Below are positions 1-7,717 of a stretch of 33,717 nt of DNA, in pieces. Below the pieces are notes generated by a model. The model was not told the DNA's origin. It searched no databases and saw only the letters and a list, made by a program, of their open reading frames with translations. This DNA is from Arcicella sp. (GTDB taxonomy: Bacteria > Bacteroidota > Bacteroidia > Cytophagales > Spirosomataceae): positions 1-33,717 of the forward strand of contig JACMRQ010000233.1 in the NCBI GenBank assembly GCA_014376355.1, written 5' to 3'. The stretch's first letter is position 1. Every line of letters starts with the position of its first letter. Position numbers and translations under genes: made by a program.

Positions 1-1454
1 AGCATATCACCCGTGCGAGTAACTTTTGGCGTAATTTTTATAGAATCCGTTACTACGATTTGATAATCAGGCTTATCGGCTTTTCCAGTTACATTCAATT
101 TCAATTTTGAATTTTCATTTATCGTCAAATCATAAGTTCCACGAACATCTTTCACGTTCAAATCTGAAATAACATAACGCTTTCCTTTTACCCAGTTCTC
201 ATAAATTATGTTACCGTCTTTGAATAAATTATCTGACGTAATCAAGAAATTAGCCAACATTCCAGTTTTCAAAGAACCTACCAAATTATCAACTTTCATC
301 ATCGAAGCGGGCGTTGAAGTCAAAGCCGCCAACGCCACTTTTTCGTCCAAACCATTTTCAATCGCTTTTCTAAGATTAGCCATAAAATCTGCCTTCGATT
401 TCAAATTAGAAGTCGTCAAGGCAAAATTGATACCTGCTTTCGATAAAATTCCCGCATTGGCAGGAGCCATTTCCCAGTGTTTCATATCGGTTAATAAGAC
501 AATTTTCTCATCAAAAGGATCTTCAACATCGGGCGTTACGGGGAAATTTAATGGTAAAATCAAATTAACGCCCGCTGCTTTCACTTCATCCAAACGTTGA
601 TATTCATCGCCCATTCCTTTGATAACGTATTGAATACCAAATTCTTTGCCTATTTTGTTAGCTCTCAAAACGCCCAATTTATCCGAAACCTCAAAGACTT
701 GCGGAATGCCTTGATTATTATTGAAAGCATCCAAAGAAATATTGAATTCAGTTTTACCTTTTGCTTTTTTATACCAATCAACATCATAAAATGTTTGACG
801 TAACAAAGCTACCGAACCCATCAAAGAATTTGGATAATCTTGGGTTGAAGTTCCTTTAGAAAACGAATAATGCGAAGAAACTCTGCTTTTCAACAACGCC
901 TCTTGGTCTTTGCCATCGGTGAGGGCAACTAAGGCGGAGGTTCCACGCACGATACCATCTTGAATGTGGGTAACGGCCGAACCAAATCCAATTTTACGTA
1001 ATTCTTCCGCAGCAGCGGTGTTAGTTGTAAAAACTTTTTCTGCTTCAATTTCTGGATTAATCGCTTGATTCCAATTATATGCTCCTTTTTTCTTAGAATC
1101 AGGTTGCGGTTCGCCTCTAAAACCACCCGTTCCTTGTCGAGTTGGTTCTGGAACACCATAATTAGAATAAGATTCTACAAAAGATGGATAAATTCTTTTA
1201 CCCTTCAAATCCACAACCGTTGCACCCTGTGGGATGGCAATTCCTTTTCCAATGGCTTCAATAATTGAACCTCTGATAATGAGCGTTGCACCGTCAATGG
1301 TTGAATTGGCATCAGTTATTATAGTGGCATTAGTAAAAGCGTACAAATCAAGTCTTTCATCTTGAACTCCATTTTTCGGAAAAGTTTGCGTTTGGGAAAA
1401 AATGAGTGGACTCAACAGAAATACATTGAGTAGTGTGATAAACAGTTTTTTCAT
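1..1454 (-). CDS. Secreted amidohydrolase (imidazolonepropionase-like), partial at window edge
   Basis: This open frame is missing from the ORF track because it runs off the left edge. Reading the minus strand from the ATG at 1452-1454 gives an uninterrupted protein of 484 residues so far. It opens with a signal peptide (MKKLFITLLNVFLLSPLIFSQ), followed by a small beta-sandwich region typical of the composite domain of amidohydrolases (FTNATIITDANSTIDGATL). Later segments such as KAAGVNLILPLNFP and GLDEKVALAALTSTPA resemble the barrel and C-terminal part of periplasmic amidohydrolases common in Bacteroidota. The stretch SLKTGMLANFLITSD is the usual end of the catalytic domain. The metal-binding HxH motif is not obvious, so some of these homologues may be catalytically altered. 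It diverges from the sigma factor at 1785. The substrate cannot be predicted; the C-terminus lies outside the window. Confidence 0.8.
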   Translation of the reverse strand, partial: MKKLFITLLNVFLLSPLIFSQTQTFPKNGVQDERLDLYAFTNATIITDANSTIDGATLIIRGSIIEAIGKGIAIPQGATVVDLKGKRIYPSFVESYSNYGVPEPTRQGTGGFRGEPQPDSKKKGAYNWNQAINPEIEAEKVFTTNTAAAEELRKIGFGSAVTHIQDGIVRGTSALVALTDGKDQEALLKSRVSSHYSFSKGTSTQDYPNSLMGSVALLRQTFYDVDWYKKAKGKTEFNISLDAFNNNQGIPQVFEVSDKLGVLRANKIGKEFGIQYVIKGMGDEYQRLDEVKAAGVNLILPLNFPVTPDVEDPFDEKIVLLTDMKHWEMAPANAGILSKAGINFALTTSNLKSKADFMANLRKAIENGLDEKVALAALTSTPASMMKVDNLVGSLKTGMLANFLITSDNLFKDGNIIYENWVKGKRYVISDLNVKDVRGTYDLTINENSKLKLNVTGKADKPDYQIVVTDSIKITPKVTRTGDM

Positions 1455-1658
1455 TGGTAATTGATTATTGGTTTGTTGAAATATTTTTTAAAAGTAAATG
1501 CTAAAAAGGTAATATCCAATTTGGTTTTGCAGTTTTCGATAATTTTACAGTAAAAAATGAGTAGAGAATACACCTTAAAAGCGGTAATTGTCAAAAACTA
1601 CTTTTGGGTTTAACCAATATAATTTTATTAATATTTAAAGGTATTTTTCATGTAAACG

Positions 1659-1680
1659 TTTCCGTAAACGTTTACGGAAA
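1659..1680. promoter_or_regulatory. 22-bp perfect palindrome, LacI-family-type operator
   Basis: The half TTTCCGTAAAC is followed by its exact reverse complement, giving a perfect 22-bp palindrome centred on CG at 1669/1670. The core GTAAACGTTTAC, with a central CG dyad, is the classic form of LacI/GalR-family operators. The 10-mer GTAAACGTTT also occurs at 1652-1661, exactly 12 bp upstream of its copy at 1664-1673, so two overlapping sites one helical turn apart are possible. No LacI-type regulator is encoded in the window. The site lies about 105 bp before the sigma-factor ATG and about 205 bp before the amidohydrolase ATG. Confidence 0.65.
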
Positions 1681-1697
1681 AATATTCAATAAAAACC

Positions 1698-1729
1698 TTG
1701 AATAGTGATATTTTTTTAATATATCTTTA
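1698..1729 (+). promoter_or_regulatory. Candidate Bacteroidota promoter for the sigma-factor gene
   Basis: A TTG at 1698-1700 is followed after 21 bp by TATCTTTA, a 7 of 8 match to the Bacteroidota -7 element TAnnTTTG. Transcription would begin near 1736, about 50 bp before the ATG at 1785, with the palindrome immediately upstream of the -33 element. The motif is short and the region AT-rich, so chance matches are likely. Confidence 0.4.
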
Positions 1730-1784
1730 TAGCATAATTAGTTTCAAATTTACTGAAGCAGAATTTCATAACCCATTTAAGATA

Positions 1785-2366
1785 ATGACGATTAACCCAA
1801 AAAACATTGATGAAGTAAAAATGTGGAATGAGTTTAGAGGTGGTAATCACACAGCGTTTACGCAGATATATCAAAATTACATCAGTCTTTTATATAATTA
1901 TAGTACCAGTATCACGCCCGACCGTGAGTTAATAAAAGACTGTTTACATGATTTATTTGTGGAATTGTGGAAAAATCATCGAAATTTAGGAGAAACAACT
2001 TCCATTCGTTATTATTTAATGGCTTCAATTAAACGAAAGTTGGTTCGTCATTTGGAAACTACTCAACGTCATTCGCAACATCATGAAGCATATTACCTTG
2101 AAAATCCTGATTATACGGGTTCACATGAACATCGTTTAGTTGCTTTTGAGGAAGAAAAATTATTAGCCGATAATTTGAATGAATCTTTTCGTTTTTTAAC
2201 TAAAAGACAAAAGGAAGCGGTGTCTTTGAAGTTTTTTCAGGATATGGATACCGACCAAATATCTAACGCAATGAATATTAATCCTCAGTCAGTTTATAAT
2301 CTAATTTTTGGGGCATTAAAAATATTGAAAGAACACATTTCTCCAGAAAAAATGACTTTTGCCTAA
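1785..2366 (+). CDS. ECF-type RNA polymerase sigma-70 factor
   Basis: A 193-residue protein if started at the ATG at 1785 (MTINPKNIDEVKMW); the longer track version starts with TTG inside a likely promoter. Region 2 is recognisable in FTQIYQNYISLLYNYSTS and in KDCLHDLFVELWKN, the typical Bacteroidota ECF form, with SIRYYLMASIKRKL after it. Region 4 follows in LTKRQKEAVSLKFFQDMD and QISNAMNINPQSVYNLIF, a helix-turn-helix that would read the -35 element. Such factors normally sit before a FecR anti-sigma factor and a SusC/SusD pair and switch on uptake. Here a strong hairpin terminator separates the gene from the next ORF, so it is probably monocistronic. It is expected to recruit core polymerase to the downstream sus genes, though the target promoter is not identified. 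Confidence 0.92.
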   Translation: MTINPKNIDEVKMWNEFRGGNHTAFTQIYQNYISLLYNYSTSITPDRELIKDCLHDLFVELWKNHRNLGETTSIRYYLMASIKRKLVRHLETTQRHSQHHEAYYLENPDYTGSHEHRLVAFEEEKLLADNLNESFRFLTKRQKEAVSLKFFQDMDTDQISNAMNINPQSVYNLIFGALKILKEHISPEKMTFA

Positions 2367-2383
2367 CCATAGTTTAATATATT

Positions 2384-2418
2384 AAAAGCCTGATTGTAGA
2401 GACAATCAGGCTTTTTTT
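2384..2418 (+). terminator. Rho-independent terminator after the ECF sigma gene
   Basis: AAAAGCCTGATTG (2384-2396) pairs perfectly with CAATCAGGCTTTT (2403-2415) around the six-base loop TAGAGA, and a run of seven T follows the stem. It begins 17 bp after the stop codon. Confidence 0.92.
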
Positions 2419-2536
2419 ATGGATAAAATCTTGATTTTAAAAGAATTGATAGAGAATAACTCACATTTTCGAGTAGAAAAAAATCAATTGAAACTTTTAA
2501 TCAAAAATACAATTTAAACTAAAAATATTACTAAAA

Positions 2537-2806
2537 GTGGCAAAATTAAATTTTCAAAAATATGAAGATTATCGTTCGGAAGAGTTTGCTACTGATATTT
2601 ATTTCTCACAGTGGGTTCAAACGCCAGATAATTTAACGGTTTCATTTTTTTGGGAATCATTTTTAAAAAAGTATCCTGAAAAAGAATACGAAATTGAAAT
2701 GGCACGGCACAAGATTTCGAATCCAGTGTATCAGTTTGAACATTTTTCCCAATATGATATTGATTCACTCTGGCATCAAATAAATATAACAATTACTACA
2801 AATTAA
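2537..2806 (+). CDS. Mini anti-sigma protein, resembling only the N-terminal domain of FecR
   Basis: An 89-residue protein with a GTG start; an in-frame stop at 2498-2500 and no upstream ATG rule out a longer start. The pattern of an initial YEDYRSEEFATD helix, then FSQWVQTP, FFWESFLKKYPEKEYEIE and a final SLWHQI helix matches the cytoplasmic sigma-binding segment at the start of Bacteroidota FecR-like anti-sigma factors. Those usually have about 300-400 residues, with a membrane helix and a periplasmic FecR domain; here the protein stops where the membrane linker would begin. Only 21 bp separate it from susC, so no FecR remnant lies downstream. Its position between an ECF sigma gene and susC supports an anti-sigma role. 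It could be a functional soluble anti-sigma domain or the leftover of a deletion. Confidence 0.6.
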   Translation: MAKLNFQKYEDYRSEEFATDIYFSQWVQTPDNLTVSFFWESFLKKYPEKEYEIEMARHKISNPVYQFEHFSQYDIDSLWHQINITITTN

Positions 2807-2827
2807 TTTAATCTTAATCAAATAAAT

Positions 2828-5800
2828 ATGAGTATGAAATCTTTACTAAAATTCACAAGTAACATCAGCTGGGCAGTTTGCTTGATGCTTTCGATGATTA
2901 CTTTAATAAGTTACGGGCAACAACAGACCGTAACTGGAAAAATCACTTCGGCTGAAGATGGGCAGGGAATACCAGGAGTGAGTGTGGCAGTAAAAGGAAC
3001 AAACAAAGGGACAACAACCGATGTCATGGGTAGTTATAAAATTGCAGTTTCAGAGAAAGCCAAATTAACTTTTTCTGCCATTGGTTATATCGCTCAAGAA
3101 GTTGAAGTTGGAGTAAAAAGCGTTGTCAATATAAGTTTAGTTGCAGATATTCAATCGTTAGGCGAAGTTGTTGTTATTGGTTATGGTACTCAAAAGAAGA
3201 GCCAATTAACAGGAGCAATTTCTCAGGTTACTGCCAAGCAGATAAACGAAATGCCTATTACTAACCTTGGACAAGCTATGCAAGGGCGTGTTGCAGGCGT
3301 TGATGTATCGCAATCAGGAAGTAAGCCGGGTACTGTTCCAAAAATTTTAATTCGTGGTCGTCGTTCTTTTAATGCAGGTAACGATCCTCTTTATGTAGTT
3401 GATGGAATTCCATTGTCGGCTGGTTACGAAGATCTTAATCCAAGTGATGTTTCTTCAATGGAAGTATTAAAAGATGCAACTGCCACTGCTATTTATGGAG
3501 CAAGAGGAGCCAATGGGGTTGTTTTAATATCTACTAAAAGAGGAGCAACAAAAGGGAAAACTACGGTTTCTTATGATAACTATGTAGGCGTAACAAATGC
3601 ATTGGATAAAATTAATTTGTTTTCTGGGGCAGAGTTTGCAGAATACATTCGTGAATCAAGACGAGGCGTTGTGTCTGGAAGTATTTATAAAGATGCAAAC
3701 GGAAATCCTGTTCCTTCTGGAACAATTGATGCTTTTGCTGACTCAAAGTTATTTGAAGCAGTTGAATTAGATGGTATTTCAAAAGGACGTACTACTGATT
3801 ATCAATCAATGATTTTACGTCAAGGATTTCAACAAAATCATTCATTGGGTGTACAAGGTGGAAATGATAAAACTCAGTTTTATATTTCAGGAAATTATTT
3901 TCAAGATAAAGGTATTTCTGAGGGCTTAGATTTTACAAGAACATCGCTTCGTGTAAATCTTGACCATAACATCAATCAAAATATTAAAATTGGACTTTCT
4001 TCTTATTTGATGCACAGTCTTAGAAATGGGGGGAGTTTAAATCCATACGGATTTACACTTACACAAAATCCATTAGGAAAGGCTTATGATGATAATGGTG
4101 TCATGATTTTTGCTCCAACAAATGATGCTCTTTTAACAAATCCATTGGCAGAGATTGTACCAGGTGCACAAATAGATGAAACCAAGAAATATCGTATTTT
4201 CAATAGTGTGTATGCTGAAATCAAAATTCTTGAAGGATTGAAATATCGGGTAAACTTCGGACCAGATTTTACGATACAACGAAATGGTCGTTTTGTAGGT
4301 GCTGCTACTAATGCTCGTAAAGGTGGGGATCCGCAAGCATCTACAAATAGTAGTTTTGGGTTCAACTGGACTTTAGAAAATATTCTTAGTTACAACAAAA
4401 CTTTTAATAAAGTTCATAATCTTGGCATAACTGCTTTGCATTCGATTCAGAGAGATAATTTTGAAGGAAATAATATTTCAGTACAAGGTATTCCTGCGGA
4501 ATCTCAATCATTTTATAGCGTTGGAAGTGCAAGTTCAGTTTTAGGCGTTGGTAGTTTCCTTAGTCAATGGACGATTAATTCTTACATGGCTCGTATTAAT
4601 TATGACTACAATGATAAATATCTTTTAACGCTTACGCTACGTAGAGACGGGTCAAGTCGTTTTGGAGAAAATACAAAATATGGTAATTTCCCTGGTGTTG
4701 CTGTTGGGTGGAATATTTCTAATGAACCATTTATGAAAGGAATTACATCGATTGATTTGTTGAAAATACGTGCAAGTTATGGTTCAGTAGGTAATCAAGG
4801 AGTTGTGCCGTATCAAACACAAGGATTATTAAGTAGAACCATTTATGCTTGGAATGCAACGGGTGCTTTTGGATACCGTCCTTCAACGATTGGAAATCCT
4901 GATTTGAAATGGGAATCTTCTGCTACGGCAAATATTGGTTTAGATTTTAGTTTCTCTAAAGGTAGAGTACAAGGTTCACTTGAATTTTATCAAACTAATA
5001 CCACAGATTTATTGCTTTCTGACCAATTACCAGGCTCAATTGGATTTGGTGCTGTGACTCGTAATGTAGGTGAAACTCGTAACCGTGGTATTGAATTAGG
5101 TTTAACAACGGTTAACCTTAATACTGCTGGTGGATTTAAGTGGACAACTGATTTTACATTCACTAAAAATACGGAAGCAATTATTTCTTTATATAACGGT
5201 GCCAAAGATGATTTAGGAAACAAATGGTTTATTGGACAGCCATTATCAGCTTATTTTGACTATAAAAAAGTAGGCATCTGGCAAACCAATGAAGCTGATT
5301 TGGCAAAGTCTTATGGAAGTAGAGTTGGACAAATTAAAGTACAAGATACTAATGGCGATGGCAAAATTAATGCAGATGACCGTGTACTTTTAGGTTCAGA
5401 TATTCCAGATTTTAGTGCTGGAATTACTAACAGATTTACTTACAGAGGCTTTGATTTATCTTTCTTTTTCTTTGGAAGGTTCGGGCAAACAATTGTGAGT
5501 GGTTTCCACCAAAATAATAATGCTTTGGCTGGTCGTTACCAACAAATTAAAGTTGATTATTGGACTCCAAACAATCCAACTAACGAATTCCCACAACCTA
5601 ATAAGGATCAAGAATTTCCAGTAAATAATACAGCTATTATTTATTACGATGGATCATTCATTAAATTACGTAACATAAACTTTGGTTATACTTTTGCTCC
5701 TACATTTGCCAAAAAATTAGGAATGGAGTCATTGCGTTTGTTTTCAAGTATTCAACAACCATTTATCTGGTCATCTTATCGTACTAAATACAATGGCGTT

Positions 5801-5887
5801 GACCCTGAAACTTCGGGTACAACCGTTAATAGTGACGTAACACCTGCTACAAGCATTGTTACTTTAGGCTTGAATGTAAAGTTTTAA
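2828..5887 (+). CDS. susC: SusC-family TonB-dependent outer membrane transporter
   Basis: A 1019-residue outer membrane receptor that would import a ligand captured by the SusD partner, using TonB energy. Residues 1 to about 32 form a signal peptide ending SYGQQQ. A CarboxypepD_reg-like beta-sandwich follows at about 35-110 (GQGIPGVSVAVKGTNKGT). Next comes the SusC signature LGEVVVIGYGTQKKSQLTGA and the plug domain with PLYVVDGIP and EVLKDATATAIYGARGANG. The rest is a long barrel ending VTLGLNVKF, with the usual terminal aromatic. There is no STN secretin-like domain between signal peptide and CarboxypepD_reg, so it lacks the usual part for signalling to a FecR protein. ATG at 2834 is an alternative start. 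It sits 21 bp after the mini anti-sigma gene and 45 bp before susD. The ligand is unknown; no glycoside hydrolase or sulfatase is nearby. Confidence 0.95.
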   Translation: MSMKSLLKFTSNISWAVCLMLSMITLISYGQQQTVTGKITSAEDGQGIPGVSVAVKGTNKGTTTDVMGSYKIAVSEKAKLTFSAIGYIAQEVEVGVKSVVNISLVADIQSLGEVVVIGYGTQKKSQLTGAISQVTAKQINEMPITNLGQAMQGRVAGVDVSQSGSKPGTVPKILIRGRRSFNAGNDPLYVVDGIPLSAGYEDLNPSDVSSMEVLKDATATAIYGARGANGVVLISTKRGATKGKTTVSYDNYVGVTNALDKINLFSGAEFAEYIRESRRGVVSGSIYKDANGNPVPSGTIDAFADSKLFEAVELDGISKGRTTDYQSMILRQGFQQNHSLGVQGGNDKTQFYISGNYFQDKGISEGLDFTRTSLRVNLDHNINQNIKIGLSSYLMHSLRNGGSLNPYGFTLTQNPLGKAYDDNGVMIFAPTNDALLTNPLAEIVPGAQIDETKKYRIFNSVYAEIKILEGLKYRVNFGPDFTIQRNGRFVGAATNARKGGDPQASTNSSFGFNWTLENILSYNKTFNKVHNLGITALHSIQRDNFEGNNISVQGIPAESQSFYSVGSASSVLGVGSFLSQWTINSYMARINYDYNDKYLLTLTLRRDGSSRFGENTKYGNFPGVAVGWNISNEPFMKGITSIDLLKIRASYGSVGNQGVVPYQTQGLLSRTIYAWNATGAFGYRPSTIGNPDLKWESSATANIGLDFSFSKGRVQGSLEFYQTNTTDLLLSDQLPGSIGFGAVTRNVGETRNRGIELGLTTVNLNTAGGFKWTTDFTFTKNTEAIISLYNGAKDDLGNKWFIGQPLSAYFDYKKVGIWQTNEADLAKSYGSRVGQIKVQDTNGDGKINADDRVLLGSDIPDFSAGITNRFTYRGFDLSFFFFGRFGQTIVSGFHQNNNALAGRYQQIKVDYWTPNNPTNEFPQPNKDQEFPVNNTAIIYYDGSFIKLRNINFGYTFAPTFAKKLGMESLRLFSSIQQPFIWSSYRTKYNGVDPETSGTTVNSDVTPATSIVTLGLNVKF

Positions 5888-5932
5888 GAGATAGAAAATT
5901 AGGGAAAAAAATCAAAATAATAATTTACGATA

Positions 5933-7597
5933 ATGAAAAATATACACAAAAAATCATTAAAAATTTTCAGTTTGGTTGCCTTCATGATGGTAGGGCAATC
6001 TTGCCAAGATGTATTAAAAGAAACGGTAATTTCTAATATTGGTAATAATTATATCAATACAGCAAAGGGTTTTGAAGATGCTGTCAAAGCAGCGTATTCA
6101 TCTTTAAGAAACTATTATGGAACCCAACAAGGTCTTACCGTGACTGAATACGGAACCGATTTATATGCAACGGGTGCCGATGGTGGTTATAAAGGTTTTC
6201 ACTTTTATGATGCACAATTACAGCCAACGGTTGATTATCTTGCTATAATTTGGGATGAAACTTACCGAGGAATCAATACTTGTAATGCTGTTATAGAAAG
6301 AGCTCCAAAAGTTACAGGAGTGACAGATGCAGTGAAAAAACAAAGAATCGCAGAAGTTAAATTTTTGAGAGCTCACTATTACTTTCTCCTTTTCCAACAG
6401 TTCGGAGGGGTAGACTTGAGACTTACAGAAACATTAACTCCGACTAAAGTAACAAGCAGAGCCAGTGATGCAGATATGTATAAAGCTATTATTGCTGACT
6501 TAGAAGCTGCATTGCCCGACTTGGATAATAAAATTAGAGCCACAGAGTATGGGCGTGCTACTAAAGCTGCAGCTGAACATTTGTTATCAAAAGTGTATTT
6601 GACAAAAGGAAATTCATCAGTTAAAGCAACTGATGATTATGCAAAAGCAGAGTCTTATGCAGCAAGTGTTATTAAAAACTATGGTTTTAAATTATTGCCA
6701 GACTTTGCGAGCGTTTTTGCTCAAGGTGCAGGAGAAATTAATGATGAAGTAATTTTTGCAGTACAATATACTTCTGATCCTTTAACTGATGGTGGCGGAA
6801 ATAATTTGCATTTACTTTTTGGTATGCAATACGATGTTCAAGCGGGTATGGTTCGTGATATTGTTAATGGAAGACCATTTAAGCGTTTGCGTCCCACTAA
6901 ATATTGTTTAGAAACAGTTTTTGCTGACCGTGTAAATGATTCTCGTTATAAGGCAACATTTAAAGATACTTGGTTAAGTAATAATCCAGGAACGTTTACT
7001 AACGTATTCGATAATTCTAAAAAATCGGTAACTTTTAAATCGGGTGATACAACAATCTTTATTCCTGGTTATGAAATGTCATTGGCAGATAGAGCGAAAA
7101 AACCTTATCAAGTATTAGTGCCAAGTTTATACAATGAAGCTCTTTTTCCAACTTTACAGAAATTTTTAGATCCACTTCGCCCTGATAGAACTTATGAAGC
7201 TGGAAGCCGAGATTACTTATGTTTCCGATTAGCGGATACCTATTTAATGATAGCAGAAGCTCAATTATTACAAGGAAAAACGAAAGATGCTACCGAGTCT
7301 ATAAATATGGTACGCCGTCGGGCTGCATTTGCAGGAAAATCAACAGCTATGGAAATTACGCAGGCTCAAATGAATATGGAAATGATTTTTGAAGAGCGTG
7401 GACGTGAATTAGCTGGTGAACAAACTCGTTGGATGGATTTAAAACGTTGGGGTAATTTGGTGGATAGAGTGCAGAAATATAATCCACAGGCAGCACCAAA
7501 CGTAAAAGTAATTCACTTAGTACGTCCAATTCCACAAACACAAATTGACAGAACTGAAGGTGGTACGTCTGCTTTTCCTCAGAATCCTGGATATTAA
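5933..7597 (+). CDS. susD: SusD/RagB-family nutrient-binding outer membrane lipoprotein
   Basis: A 554-residue lipoprotein with a lipobox-like MMVGQSC and acylatable Cys at residue 24. The N-terminal SusD-like region includes FEDAVKAAYSSLRNYYGT and the recurrent RGINTCNAVIERAP helix. KFLRAHYYFLLFQQFGGVDL and YGRATKAAAEHLLSKVYL are the conserved helical repeats of the family. The C-terminal SusD domain carries RLADTYLMIAEAQLLQGK, FEERGRELAGEQTRWMDLKRW and the closing PIPQTQIDR...FPQNPGY motif. It would cap the SusC barrel and bind the substrate at the cell surface. It is last in the operon: a perfect 25-bp hairpin follows within 40 bp. The substrate class cannot be read from the sequence. Confidence 0.95.
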   Translation: MKNIHKKSLKIFSLVAFMMVGQSCQDVLKETVISNIGNNYINTAKGFEDAVKAAYSSLRNYYGTQQGLTVTEYGTDLYATGADGGYKGFHFYDAQLQPTVDYLAIIWDETYRGINTCNAVIERAPKVTGVTDAVKKQRIAEVKFLRAHYYFLLFQQFGGVDLRLTETLTPTKVTSRASDADMYKAIIADLEAALPDLDNKIRATEYGRATKAAAEHLLSKVYLTKGNSSVKATDDYAKAESYAASVIKNYGFKLLPDFASVFAQGAGEINDEVIFAVQYTSDPLTDGGGNNLHLLFGMQYDVQAGMVRDIVNGRPFKRLRPTKYCLETVFADRVNDSRYKATFKDTWLSNNPGTFTNVFDNSKKSVTFKSGDTTIFIPGYEMSLADRAKKPYQVLVPSLYNEALFPTLQKFLDPLRPDRTYEAGSRDYLCFRLADTYLMIAEAQLLQGKTKDATESINMVRRRAAFAGKSTAMEITQAQMNMEMIFEERGRELAGEQTRWMDLKRWGNLVDRVQKYNPQAAPNVKVIHLVRPIPQTQIDRTEGGTSAFPQNPGY

Positions 7598-7600
7598 TCT

Positions 7601-7717
7601 TAATTGACAACTGATAATTAATAATTGACAATTAAAATTTAAGGGTTAGTAAATTCAATTATTTTGAATTTACTAACCCTTAAATTTTTTAAATTATCCA
7701 TTATCAATTGTCAATTA
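7601..7717. repeat. 117-bp nested inverted repeat between susD and nspC
   Basis: Outer arms TAATTGACAACTGATAAT (7601-7618) and its inverted copy at 7700-7717 match at 17 of 18 positions. Inside is a perfect 25-bp inverted repeat (7634-7658 / 7664-7688). The right outer arm ends exactly on the nspC stop codon (7715-7717). Terminal inverted repeats around a hairpin look like a small non-autonomous mobile element or a family of intergenic repeats, but no target-site duplication is clear. Confidence 0.55.
7634..7690. terminator. Bidirectional terminator between convergent susD and nspC
   Basis: A perfect 25-bp stem (left arm begins AAAATTTAAGGGTTAG) with the five-base loop TTATT. A run of T follows on the plus strand, and the A-rich left flank gives a T-rich tail on the minus strand. 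It lies between two convergent genes and could stop both. Confidence 0.85.

Larger units (their letters stand above)
1455..1784. other. Divergent intergenic region, amidohydrolase / ECF sigma
   Basis: A 330-bp AT-rich spacer between two divergently transcribed genes. It holds the LacI-type palindrome (1659-1680), an overlapping second half-site, and a Bacteroidota-type promoter candidate facing right. The ORF-track extension of the sigma factor to a TTG at 1698 falls inside this spacer and coincides with the putative -33 element, so it is not treated as coding. Confidence 0.7.

Noticed and set aside
208-1268. Plus- and minus-strand ORFs at 208-600, 597-803, 929-1159 and 1065-1268
   Set aside because: They are shadows of the continuous minus-strand amidohydrolase frame covering 1-1454.
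1698-1784. N-terminal extension of the sigma factor from a TTG codon
   Set aside because: The 29 extra residues do not match ECF sigma factors, and the TTG coincides with a likely -33 promoter element; ATG at 1785 fits the family.
4084-5223. Minus-strand ORFs inside susC
   Set aside because: They lie entirely within a well supported susC and show no family motifs.
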